Shown here one piece after another: positions 26,401-38,400 of a DNA stretch of 64,000 bases. Below the pieces are notes generated by a model, which saw only the letters and a list, made by a program, of their open reading frames with translations, was not told the DNA's origin and did no database searches. The translations under genes and the position numbers were made by a program. Within the stretch, counting starts at the first letter, position 1. The number at the start of each line of letters is the position of its first letter. This DNA comes from Sindora glabra (lineage: Eukaryota > Streptophyta > Magnoliopsida > Fabales > Fabaceae). The stretch is taken from NCBI GenBank assembly GCA_020226215.1, contig CM035233.1, positions 14,651,701 through 14,715,700 on the forward strand, given 5' to 3'.

Positions 26401-29400
26401 GATTAGATAAGGATTCTAATCAAGTTAGATATATCTTATTATTTAATTTTGTGATCAAGTTACGCAATCTTTTGATTAGAATTTTGGATTATAAATACTG
26501 AAATTATGTAAGGTTTATCTGTGAAGGTGAAGAGGTGAGAGAGTATGTTTTGTAATCCTATGGGGGGTTACTTTAGATTCCCACAATTAGCTCATAATTC
26601 GGTTGGTGAGATTATTGAGAGTGTTTGGGAGAGGTGAGTTTGAGACTTCTTATATCATTTGTATTCTCTCTCTTGATTACTTAGTGAGTTTGTTTGTTAT
26701 CTTTGCCTATGGAGTAGGCTAAAAGCTAAATAACGTTAAATATGTATGTCTTGTTATTTTACTACTTCTTTGATCTTGATTTATGTTGATTAGAGGAAAA
26801 TTTGTAATGCCATATCCTCAATTGAGTTAGGCAGTTACTATATATAATATAATATAGAATATATATCATAAAATATAAGTGATGTGGGACATAATGCTAC
26901 TTATCTACTAACACTCCCCCTCAAGTTAGGCTATAGATATTAATCATGCCCAATTTATTACAAATTTCATTAATCCGTTTTCCTGAAAGAGCCTTAGTAA
27001 ATAAATCAGCTAATTGTTCCCCAGTTCTAATATATTTAAAGTCTAATAACCCCTTCTTATAACTTCTGCCTAATAAAGTGACAATCAACCTCTACATGCT
27101 TAGTTTGTTCATGAAAAATCGGATTTGAAACAATATGAGTAGTAGCTCGATTGTCACACTACAATTGCATAATTCCATGAGTCTTGATACCAAGTTGCTG
27201 AAGAAAGTAAGCAACTCATACAAGTTCAGATGTAGCATGAGTCATAGCTCGGTATTCAGACTCTACATTGAAGCGAGATACAATTGCTTGTTTCTTACTT
27301 TTTCATGACACAAGATTTCCTCCAACAAACATACAATACCCCGAAGTAGATTTTCGATCTATGGGACATCTTGCCCAATTTGCGACAGAAAAAAAGCTTC
27401 CACTTTGCAATGACCATGATTTTTATATAAAACTCCTTGACCAGGTGCCTTCTTCAAATACTTCAAAATGTGTGTAAGAGCATTTCAGTGAGAGGTTCTT
27501 GAAGAGTTCATAAATTGATTAATCACACTTACCAGAAAGGCAATGTCTGCCCTAGTTATAGTAAAGTAGTTCAATTTTCCTACCAATCTCCTGTATCGCT
27601 TAGGATCTTAAAGTAACTTCTCATCTTTCTCACTAAGCTTAACATTTGTAATTATAGGAGTTTCGCATGGTTTAGCACCAATCATTCCTATTTCATTCAA
27701 GAGGTCAAGCACATATTTTCTTTTAGACAATAAAATTCCTTTCCTTCCTCGAACAATCTCAATGCCTAAGAAATATCGAAGTGCTCTTAGGTCTTTAGTC
27801 TAGAATTTAGCTTGAAGAAAAGCTTTCAATTGTGAAATGCGCAGTTTGTCACTCTCAGTAATCACAATATCATCAACATATACAGTTAGAAGAATACATC
27901 TTGAATCAGATTGTCTGTAAAACAGAGTGATCATGATCACTGTTTTTCATTTCGAATTCTGTCACTACTTCTCTGAATCTTCCAAACCAAGCTCGAGGAG
28001 ATTGCTTTAATGCATATAATGATTTCTTCAAACGTAGTACCTTATCACGCTCCCCCTGAGTAACAAACCTAGGTGGTTGCTTCATAGACACTTCTTCATG
28101 CAAATCTCCATATAAAAAGACATTTTTAACATCTAACTGGTCCAACTGGTGAAGAGACTAGTTATTAGTAGCAACAAGAGAGATAAGCAATCGAACTGAA
28201 GTAATTTTGGTCACGGGGGAAAAGGTCTGAATAATCAATACCATAGGTCTGAGCATATTCCTTAACTACTAAACGAGCTTTTAAACGAGCAATAGAACCA
28301 TTTGGATGCACTTTCACAGTAAATATCCATTTACAACTAATGGATTGTTTACCATTAGGTAAATGCACAAAATCCCATGTCTGATTTGCCTCAAGAGCTG
28401 TTATTTCTTCCTCCATAGCAGCACACCATCCATTATGAGAAAGAGCTTCGAAATATGATTTAGGAATAGTAATATTGTCTAAGGAGGCAATAAAAGATCG
28501 AGAAGAAGCAGGTAAAGAAGAATATGACATAAAATTGGAAATGAAATACGGGTGGTTAGAGTTACCTTTCTGAGTACAATTACGAATACCTTTCCAAAGA
28601 GCAATAGGTAGATCCAAATCAGAAGATACAAGAGGAGGATCTGATGAGGAAAGAGCCGGTAGGGGAGATGAAGCTGACGGATCATTTGGAATGAAGTCTA
28701 GACCAGATGTTTGTGACTTGTCTGGTAGAGGAGCTGCTGAAGGTACTTGCACTCTACGAGAGTAAACATATTTAATGGGAGGTCGAATCCAATTCTGTTG
28801 TAGAGAAGCCTGTAGATTTTGTGAAGGAGACGATACAAGGAAGTATTCATCAACAGATTCTGAATTTGGCAAGATGGAGGAAGATGGAGAAGACCCAAAG
28901 AATGAAGTAAATTTGAAAAATGTAATATTAGAAGATACAATGTAACGATTTAAGTTGGGAAAAACACCGATATCCTTTTTAAGTACGAGAATATCCAAGA
29001 AAAACACATTTCACAGACCAAGGATCCAATTTGGATACTTGGGGACGATTATCATGAATGAAACATGTATATCCAAAAATACGTGGAGGAATAGGAAATA
29101 AGGACTTAGAGGGAAACAAAATAGAAAAAGATACCTGACAATCAAGGACTGAAGAAAGCATGTGATTTATTAAAAAACAAGCTGTAGAAATTGCATCTGT
29201 CCAAAAAACTTTAGGAACCTTCATTTGAAATAAAAAGGCATGAGAAACTTCTATTAAATGTCGATTTTTTCGTTCAATTACTTTATTTTGTTGTGGAGTA
29301 ATAATACAAGATGACTGATGAATTATACCATGCTGAAAACTATGTAGTGAAATACTCCTTAGCATTATCATTTCGAAAATTATGAATAGTTGTGTGAAAC

Positions 29401-32400
29401 TGATTTGTAACTTTAGTATGAAAAGTACGAAAGATATGAAACAACTTTGAATGATTTTTCATTAAATAGAGCTAAGTCATTCTTGAATAATCATCTATAA
29501 AAGACACAAAATAATGAAAACCAGATTTGGAAGCAATTGGGCAAGACTCCTAAATATCCGAATGTACTAACTCAAATAGAGATGAAACCCGCTTATTAAT
29601 TCTAGGAATATATGATTGACTTTGCTGTTTAGCAAATTGACAAGACTCACAATTTAAACGAGAAACAAATTCTAAGTTAGGGCATAATTTTCGTAAAGAT
29701 ACTAATAAAGGGTGACTAAAACGACAATGCAACTGATGTGGAGTGGGGGCAGCAGTAGCAATTGATTGAGTAACTTTGTCATCCAGTATGTATAATCCCT
29801 ATCAAAAATCTTCTTCGTCAACAGATCTTGAAACACACAATAACCATAAAAGAAGAAAATACTACAATTATAAGTATGTGTAATTTGGTTGATTGAAAAT
29901 AAATTAATTGAAAAATTTGGGAGACACAAAATATTAGATAGAGAAATATCAGAAGTAATATTAACCATACCACTTTCAATAACAGAAGTAGTAGACCCAT
30001 TAGTTAAAGTAACATGAGAAGGATGTGAGGTATTAAAGGAAGACATGATATTTATTTGACCAGTCATATGATCAGTGGCCCTAGAATTAATGATCTATCT
30101 AGAATTGGAATTGGAGAGACATGCAATGGAATTACCTGTTTGAACTATTGAGGTAGTGGATTGAGTAGGTGACGACTGTAAAGAGGCTTTCAATTGCAAA
30201 TACTCAGCATATTCACTATTAGACAGTAATTTACCATTGTTTCTTGATTTTTTTGGGCTATTAGGACTCCCAAACTTGCTTCTTAAATTAGAATCTGCAT
30301 CCATGATGAATAAACTTATCCAACCAGCAAATTAAAAACCAGAAAATTACCGAAAAAATAGAAAACACTGCTTGGAGTCACAAAATTGCAAAAACAACCT
30401 CATAGGGCTACTCAGAAACCTCCGAAACAGTGCCTTAGTGAAGATCGCCCCTTGCAGATCCTCCATACGCTGCCGTACACCACGTGCGAGTCACGCGTTG
30501 CCTATCCCAGATCGTCTTGCCGCGATCTGTCATCTTGTGTGCCCAAATCCTTCTTCTGGTGGGTGGAACTGCATCAACGTTGCCAAACAGCATGCTGCTA
30601 CTCTCCTCTGCCACCAAACAGCACCTCTGAAATCTGGGCTCTCACTAATATGCGGCTCAGATTGCCGCTGACCCCATTGTAACTTTAGTCATGCATAAAA
30701 AAAAAAAATGAAAACGAAAGGGAGAAGAAGAGAGAGAGAGAACTGGGTTTTCTCTTTTTTTTCCTTAAATCGTGATGGAAGAAAAAAATATCTAGAAGGC
30801 TCTAGATATCATGTTGATTAGAGGAAAATTTGTAATGCCATATCCTCAATTGAGTTAGACAGTCACTATATATAATATAATACAGAATACATATCATAAA
30901 ATATAAGTGATGTGAGATATAATACTACTTATCTACTAATAATTTATATCAACATATTGCTTCCTATTAGCATTTGATCTAAAATTTCCTATCAAGTGGT
31001 GTCAATGCTTGGTTGTGCCAGGTATGGGTTTTGGTTTAGGTTCAATGTGGATCTGGTTTTGGTTTGATTTTAGCTAGCTACTGATTTTGGTTCTGCTGAG
31101 TCGTGGATTTCGATTTTGATTCTACCAGGTTTTGGGTCTTGAATCAGATTTATCTTGATTCTGGATTTGGTTTTGTTGATCTTGGCTGATTTCAGTATTG
31201 CATTAAGTTTGATTGAAAAAGTTTCAACATGCATCTGTTTTGGAGTTTATCAATTCCAGATTTTGTTCAGGCAGTAGCTTTGTTTTGTATTTTTGGTGAT
31301 TTTGTTTTGAAGAACTCTGTGGAGAAGATGATATAAATTTGATAAAGTCCTCTTTATTCAAAATTTGGTGGAGCTGCTTGATCTAGAGTTATTTAATAAA
31401 GAGCTTGAAGACTTTTGATGATAGAATGTGCTAGGGTGGAGATTATTGGGGTTTCGACACGAATCCTATTTTTTGTAAAATAGGATAATCTCCTACTTTT
31501 GTCTTCATCTTATTTTAATTTTGAATTTTGATTAGATAAAAACTCTAATCAAGTTGGATATATCTTATTATTTAATATTGCGATCAAGTTAGACTTATCC
31601 TTTCGTTAGGGCTTTGGGTTATAAATACTTGTATTATTTGGGGTTTATTTGTGAAGTTGGAGAGGTGAGACAGTATGTTTTGTAACACTTTGGGGGTTAC
31701 TTTAGATTCCACAATTAGCTCTTGCTCTTTTTGTGGGATTATTGAGAGTGAAGTGTATATAAACTGTAAGGTATTTTAGGCTGTATCTGGTGTATGTGTT
31801 TGAGAGTTTATGTCTTTGTATTCATTCTCTTGATTACTTAGTGAATTTGTTTCTCATCTCTGCCCGTGAAATAAGCTAAAAGCTGAACTATGTTAAATAT
31901 TTGTGTCTTGTTGATTTAGTGCTTCTTTGATCTCGAATTATGTCAACACATTGCTTTTGCATCATTGTCAACATCTGCTGAGAATCTTCCCTACAGATCT
32001 ATTGCCTCCCTTTGGTTAAAAGTTAACAGCTATTTTAGATGATTGAGTCTGTCGGATTCGCATAGAAATTGGACAGCAGTGCTGTCCTCATTTTGTCCTT
32101 TCTTTGCCCCCTTTTCTTCATGGATTCCTTGTCCTCTTGTTATGTAATCTCTTATCTTTTTTATAATTTTCTTGTTTTGATAAAAAAGTAGTCATTATTT
32201 AATTTAGATTGTTCAAAAGTTATTGCTTGGTGCCTTTGCTGAAGTGGTAAATCAATTGGCACCCCAAGTGTGTTACAAGCGTAGGGGTAAAACATTATTC
32301 CTGTCCTCAAGTGAGTAAAAAAAGTCTATTAACTAACTCTAGAGTGATAAACCTTTGATACAAATTGAATAGATCTAGAATTAGTTGATAGATCTTTGAT

Positions 32401-35400
32401 AATAAAGGACTTTGGTTGTGGATGTGTTTAGTAGAAAGTTATAGTGTGGTATGGATAGGAGGCAGGTCAAATGTTTCTCATTGCTAATGATACCATCCTT
32501 TTCTCACCTGAAGATAAAGCTAGTTTCATTAATGCTCTCGCCATTCCTCCAAATTTTTAAGGCTTTTCAAGTTTACATATTAATCTTTGTAAGAGAGGTG
32601 TGGCTGGGATTAATATTGGGGATTGTGTATTGCCAGATTTGGCAGGTGTTTGAGGTTGTGATATTTGGGATTGGTCAATGACATATTTCAGTGTTCCATT
32701 AGGTGGTAATCCGCTGTAAAGGAACCATGAGGTGAGTTGGGATATCTGCTGCAAATCAGAAAAAGAGTGAAGTTTAGGTATTGGTAGTCAAGTATCCAAA
32801 AATTATGCTCTTGTTGCTGAACGTTTGCAGGGGTTTTCTTGGACAGACTCTTGATGGCACATGGTAGGTCCAATGGATGGGATGCCTTGGTTGCAAATAG
32901 CATGTCTTTTAGAAGTCCTTGGAAATTCATCTCTCAAGTTTACTCTTACTTTCCTTTCCTTAGTTAAAATTTCTGTAAGGGATTGGAATTGTTTTCATTT
33001 TTGGAAGGATCCTTGGATGGGTGGGAGAGTTTGTCTTTTCAGTTCCTTTTCCATGTCCATTTTTTTCTCTCTTAGCTCTTGATCATTGTTATTTCTTCTC
33101 TTGCTCATCAGGGTATTTATTTATTTATTTTTTTGAAATTTTCATTTCACCTTGTTAGAGAGAATATTAATAATTTGGTATAGGTTATATCATGGGCTTA
33201 GGATATGTTATGAGCTTGTTTGTCTTGCACTCAAAGTTAGGAGTATTAGAGTTTTTATGTTTCTCTATATAAATAAAGCATTCAGATTATGTCTTATGCA
33301 ATAATCTGGCCTCTTTTTCATTCTATATATCAGTCTTTCTAGCCTCTTATTCATTCTATATATCAGTCTTTTTCTCAACTCTATCTCTCTCTACTCTTCC
33401 TTGCTAAACCATAATCATGTTTTCTTAACATGGTATCGGAGTGGTCTCATCTGCATTGAGGCTTGTCGGTTATGAACCACATGGCAACCTAAAGAGGTTA
33501 AATTACCTTTGTAGAAATTAGGTTTAGTTTTATTTTCAATCTTAAGTTATTTGATTTTGTCAAAATGAAGAAAAAAAAAAATAGTTGAGTTGCTGTTCTA
33601 GTAGATGTCTTCTATTTTTTAGTTATTGTTCTTTAAGTTTGTTTTTTGTTTTTTGAGTTTTGGGGAAAAATGAAAAAAATAGAGTTTTGGTGGAAAAAAG
33701 GGGGAAAAATAATATTGTGAGAAGAAAAAAAAGGGTGAACAGCATTATGGCAGCTCCAGCAAAGGATTAAAAGAAAATAAAAATTATGATTTGCTGTTTA
33801 CAGTCACTATTATCTTACATCTTGAAAGGATCAGGACTCAAGTTCTTGCCCAACTCAGAGTTGTTCTATAAAGGCAGTTTCCACGGTCTTCCTCTTGGAG
33901 ACCGCTGGTGATGGAAGATGCTGCGAGTTAGATAGAGGCAGAAAGTTAGGAGGATGTCTCAACAGAATAGGAGATATAGGGATCTGCAATTGAGCTGTCT
34001 AGTCTGGGGATCAGTTGGGAAAGGGGCAGAAGATATTGATCCATGGCAACCCAGAAGGTTGAAGTTGACATTCTTGGTGGTGGTTGGTGAATGGAGGTGA
34101 ATGCAGCTCTGACAAAGAGTTGAACTAGATCTTTTTCTTTTTTTTTGATGTTTTGGGTGAGTTTTCTGCCAGTCTTGGTTGATTTGATTTTCTGGTCCTC
34201 TTTGATCTAGGGGGAATGAAGCATGCTTGGAACTTTACAATTTTCCGGGCTTTGGTGTTAGTTTCTGCTGTTGTGGGGACAGAAGGCAGTGATTTGGGGT
34301 TATGCAACCTAGATTTGTGTGACATATAGTTTTGGGTGTTGCGACTCCTGTCTTTGGTTGTTTGGGTGCTGCTGGTGTTGGGTTCTGATGGTGCTTCTGT
34401 TCTGAAGAATAAGCTTAGTTGATTTGGTCATCTGTCCAAGCTGATTTGGTGTTTTTTAAATACCTGTTATATCAATGTGGGGCAGCATCAGTTGCTTATA
34501 TTTTGCTTAAGTTTAGTTGATTTTATTTGTTTTGGAAGACAATTTTGAACATTTAGTGTTGTTAGAATAAAGCCCAGAATATCTGGTGGTTTCTTTTGTG
34601 AAGTTGGGTGAAAATTGATGTAGTAGTGTGGAGTGTGGTGGTCGAGTTGGCTACATTGATTTGATCTCATAGAGCAACAGTATTGCTGGCTGTTTTTGTT
34701 TTGGCTTCTAGTTGTATCTTGGGTGAATCTTTGTATGGTGCTTTTTAAGTTGTGAGGTAGTGTGTTGCTGTTTGGCTACAATGAGTGCAACGTGTGAGCA
34801 ATATGGTTTGTTGTAATGCTGGTTTTGGTGTAATTCCAACCACAGGTGTTGGTGGTTTTGAGGACTAGCTAGGAAGTTGAGGGAGCAGCTGAGGGGAAGT
34901 TAGCAGAAGACTTTTGGGAGCTGTGTTGTTTGTGTTGAGGAGAACAATTGGAAGAAGGACGAGGGGGCAACTAAGAGAAGTTGGCTGATGACTTGTTGGA
35001 GTTGTATTTGCTGAGGTTTTGGTGTCATTTCTGGGGTTTGAGTGTTTGTGTTCAGGGGGAGTTGTTTGCATGTTGTTTCTTTGGAGCTTTATATAAATAG
35101 AGTATTCAGGTATGTCTTATGAAACAATCCAGCCTCTAATTCATTCTATATATCAGTTTTTTTCTCAACTCTCTTTATTCTTCCCCGCTAAACCCTAACC
35201 ATGTTTCTTAACACACCTAATTGATAATGAAGGAGAGACTTTTGAGTTCTTGATTTTATTGACTTTGCTGGATTTGTTTTTTTTTTTCATTTTTCATGTA
35301 ATCCCTATAGACACATTTGGTCTTTAATTCCTTTGGTATGTTCATTTGTGCATCTTTCTTTAATATTTTTATCCAGAACCCTTTAAGCTTTAGTTTGCCT

Positions 35401-38400
35401 TTTCTTAATTCTTTTTGGAAGATCTAGGCTTCCAGGGTTAAGGTTTTTATTTATACTATTGTTCTGAACAAGATCAATGCTAGTGATATGCTGTAAGTGC
35501 GCAAACCACATAAAGCCTTGTTGCCAGATATGTGCGTGTACTTGTCTGAAAAGTTCAGAGATTAATAGTCCTTGTTTCTGCATTGTCAGATGGCTTGGGG
35601 GTTATGGTAGAAGTTTTTTCTTTTGTTAGGGGTTTCATGGGTTCGTCCAACTACTTTGGACATGTTCTTGTAAATTGATATTGTGGTTTTGGAAATACCA
35701 TGGAAAAATGTGCACTTTGAGAAGCTTCAAGACTTGCTGTTCTACGGTGTAAATGGTGTTGAAATGGAATGCTAGAATCATTAAACAGCAATATTAGCCT
35801 ATTTTGTAGGTGTAGTAAAAGATTATGTTTGTTACTTTGCCTTGGCTGATTTGCCTGTGTTCTTGCTCATGATTTCTTTTGAGTGCTAAGTTTGACTGAT
35901 TTGCAAAGTTACTGAGAAATTATTTTGAAACTTTGATTGGATTTTTTTTTTTTTTTTGTTCAAGTTTCATGTAGTTTTTAGCATTTTAAATTTCTCTCTT
36001 TTGAGGATCGCTTATCCCTTTTTCGTGTACCTTCTCTTCCTTCTCCTATGTTTCCTTTTCTATAAAAAAATTAGTTGATACTTGGTAGACTTTTTCAATC
36101 CTTCCTTTGTATGTCTTTTGGGGGTTTGGCAAGAAAGAGAAAGGGAGGTGGGGTTAGGCCCTATCTTGGCACCAATTAAGTTTTGCTTCTTCTCAGACAA
36201 CGCATTTATAACAAGTTTGCTATTGGATTTTCATGGCATAATATCTTGGAAGATTCTGACATCTTAAGCTATTTTATGATATAGAATTTGAAGACATTGA
36301 TATATCTTTGAAAACTATCGTGTGTTTATAGTACCTTGGACTTCATATTCATAGATGAACTCATCGGGTTAGTTGGTCTCTGTTGTCGAGAAACAGAGCA
36401 ATTATTAACTACAGATTGTGCCAAAAGTAATGAATTGTGTGTAGAAGGTCCACGAGACACTACTCTGGCAATTGTTAAATGCTTGCATGTTGCATATGTT
36501 ATCTGTTTGGGTTAATTAGAATTGAAAGAAAAACCATATATATGCAGTTGGACTCAAAACTATCAAGTAAATAGTTTGTGCATTTTTAATATTGTTTTTA
36601 TTAATTATATTTGATTAAGGTATCTTTAAATTTGAATTCTTAGTGTAATGTGTGTCATTTTTTATTGATATGAATCTGACATGAATCTGACACACAGGCA
36701 TTTCACTAATTCTGTAATTAAATCTTGAAATTTGTTGTTTTCTTCATTATCAATGTTCGTGTTTTTCAAACAGACCCAACATACATGATTCGAGCCATAC
36801 CGAGTAATGCATCAGACAACGTTTACTGCACCCTTCTTGCTCATAGTGCTGTTCATGGGGCCATGGCTGGTTATACTGGCTTCACAGTTGGACCTGTGAA
36901 CAGCAAACATGCTTATATTCCAATTGCTGTAAGTGTTCATTTCTTTATCTCATCTTAACGTTTGACTATATCACTATATTTCACTTCATGTGCTATTCTC
37001 CGTCCTGTCCCGTCCCCCGGCAACTGAATTATTGTCTGGACATGTCTATAATTTTTGCTTGCTGAAACTGGTCACTTGTTTCTGAAGGCTAGCTACCTTA
37101 AGAGGTTGTTTGATTTACAACATTAAAATGGAAGTAGGAAATTCTTGAGTCTTTTCGTTGGCTACTAATTACCAAAATGGAGAAAGTAAAATTTTCGAAG
37201 AAGTTCTAGTTTTCATAAATTATGAGAAGTTGCTTATCCATATTTTTTTGATAAGAACTTCCCATATCATTTATAAATAAAGATACCAAATTACTTGCAT
37301 TTAATTTAACTAATGATTACTTTAACCTTTTATCCTCATTATTTGAAAACTATAATGAATATAATTTATTAATTATAAAATATAAATATAATTTTTAATT
37401 ATATGAATATTGTGTCAAATTATATAAAATAAATATTAAATATTATATATTATATCATAAATCATAAATATAATTATAATAGAAATTTCATTCTAAATAG
37501 AAATATATTTATAGATATATCTATTATATTATGTTAATTTATTTATTATCTTTATTATTTATTATTCTAATATTCAATTATAAAAATAAAAAAATTATTT
37601 TTCTTATTTACTTTATATGAATTTGCAGTGATAGAGCTACATATATTTCAGCATAGACATGTATCCCCATTAGCTTTTTTAAAATTCCTTGTAAAATTAT
37701 ATGTATCATAAAAAAGAGGCTTCTAACTTTCAAATTTTACCTCTATTGAAATATTGAAGTACATTTGCCCACCACTGATGCTGGAGTCCTGACTCCACCA
37801 CTATGAATTTGATAGAATTAATTATTTAACTAACATTTTTCCTCATGTAAATTACATTCTATTTTAATTACATTATGATAGTTTAAGATACAAATAAGAC
37901 ATCTTAATATTTTGTATAAGCTTATTTTATTTTTTATAGTAAACTAAAATAAGAAATTTTCAATTTAGAAAAATTATGATGGAAAGTGAAATTAGAAATA
38001 TGGTTTATAAAAAAGATAATTAGAGACAATTAAAATTTGTTGATATTTTTTATTTTTTATATTACAATTTTGTAGAGTATATTAGTTATTTTGATAATAC
38101 TTTTTAGGAAGTTTAGAGTTCAACCAAACAATATATGGAAAGTTAGTTTTGGAAGTGCCAATTCTTAATGTTAATCAAACAACTGAGCATTTGCGGGGAA
38201 GTTTACAAGAGAATTTATTTTTTAGGAAGTTTAACTCTTCGTGAGAACTTATTTCTCGTGTGAACCAAATAATTCGTAAGAATAAATTCCTAGGGTTGTG
38301 GAGAATAAAACATATAAGAGGGCTGTTAAATTGAATGTTTGAGTGACCTAGATAACATTCAAACTAGGTACACGTATTACATGACACTATCCTGAATATC

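Larger units (their letters stand above)
26784..30941 (-). mobile_element. Copia-C, older gag-less copia element in PFK4 intron 12
   Basis: A 4158-bp relative of Copia-B, same orientation. LTRs of 130 bp differ at eight sites, all transitions. Target duplication ATTTA (26779-26783, 30942-30946), primer-binding site at 30798-30811 with one change (TGATATCTAGAGCC), polypurine tract at 26914-26923. Like Copia-B it lacks gag and starts just upstream of NSEYAEYLQLKA. It inserted into the left LTR of the TRIM-like element. Confidence 0.93.
26311..31995 (+). mobile_element. Non-autonomous LTR element (TRIM-like) split by Copia-C
   Basis: Two direct repeats of about 0.5 kb at roughly 80% identity enclose only ~450 bp. 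Left LTR: 26311-26783, continued at 30947 to about 30994 after the Copia-C insertion. Right LTR: 31444 to about 31995. A PBS-like TGGTGTCAATGC lies at 30997-31008, and a purine-rich GGTGGAGAT precedes the right LTR. The LTRs carry a TATAAATACT promoter-like box. The internal part is T/G-rich without coding capacity. The LTR ends and the target duplication could not be fixed. Confidence 0.7.
33153..35213 (+). mobile_element. Non-autonomous LTR element in PFK4 intron 12
   Basis: A 2061-bp element with target duplication CACCT (33148-33152, 35214-35218). Left LTR 33153-33430 ends TTAACA directly at the primer-binding site TGGTATCGGAGTGG (33431-33444). Right LTR 35063-35213 follows the polypurine tract AGGGGGAG. 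The internal 1.6 kb has no protein-coding similarity. It may be a LARD/TRIM-type derivative moved by a copia relative. It inserted into the L1 fragment. Confidence 0.85.
32412..36071 (+). mobile_element. L1 LINE fragment split by an LTR element
   Basis: Decayed + strand L1 ORF2. 32412-33152 holds the RT catalytic block as ANDTILFS (ADDT with Asp changed to Asn), INLCKRGVAGINIGD, FSVPLGGNPL and FRSPWKFISQV. 35219-36071 holds the zf-RVT domain (LNKINASDM, PHKALLPDMCV, LFLHCQMAWGLW) and ends in a short A-run near 36071. The 2.06-kb LTR element at 33153-35213 lies between. Several frames and stops. Confidence 0.75.

Noticed and set aside
30372..30682. Plus-strand open frames of ~98 codons in the Copia-C leader
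   Set aside because: They are opposite the element's leader and share no protein-level conservation with the Copia-B counterpart.
26306..32000. A target duplication for the TRIM-like element
   Set aside because: The candidate flanks (GGTTT, GATCT) match at only three of five bases and the LTR end is uncertain.
32557..32930. Minus-strand open frames near 32.6-32.9 kb
   Set aside because: The plus strand here reads as L1 reverse transcriptase blocks, so these are antisense shadows.
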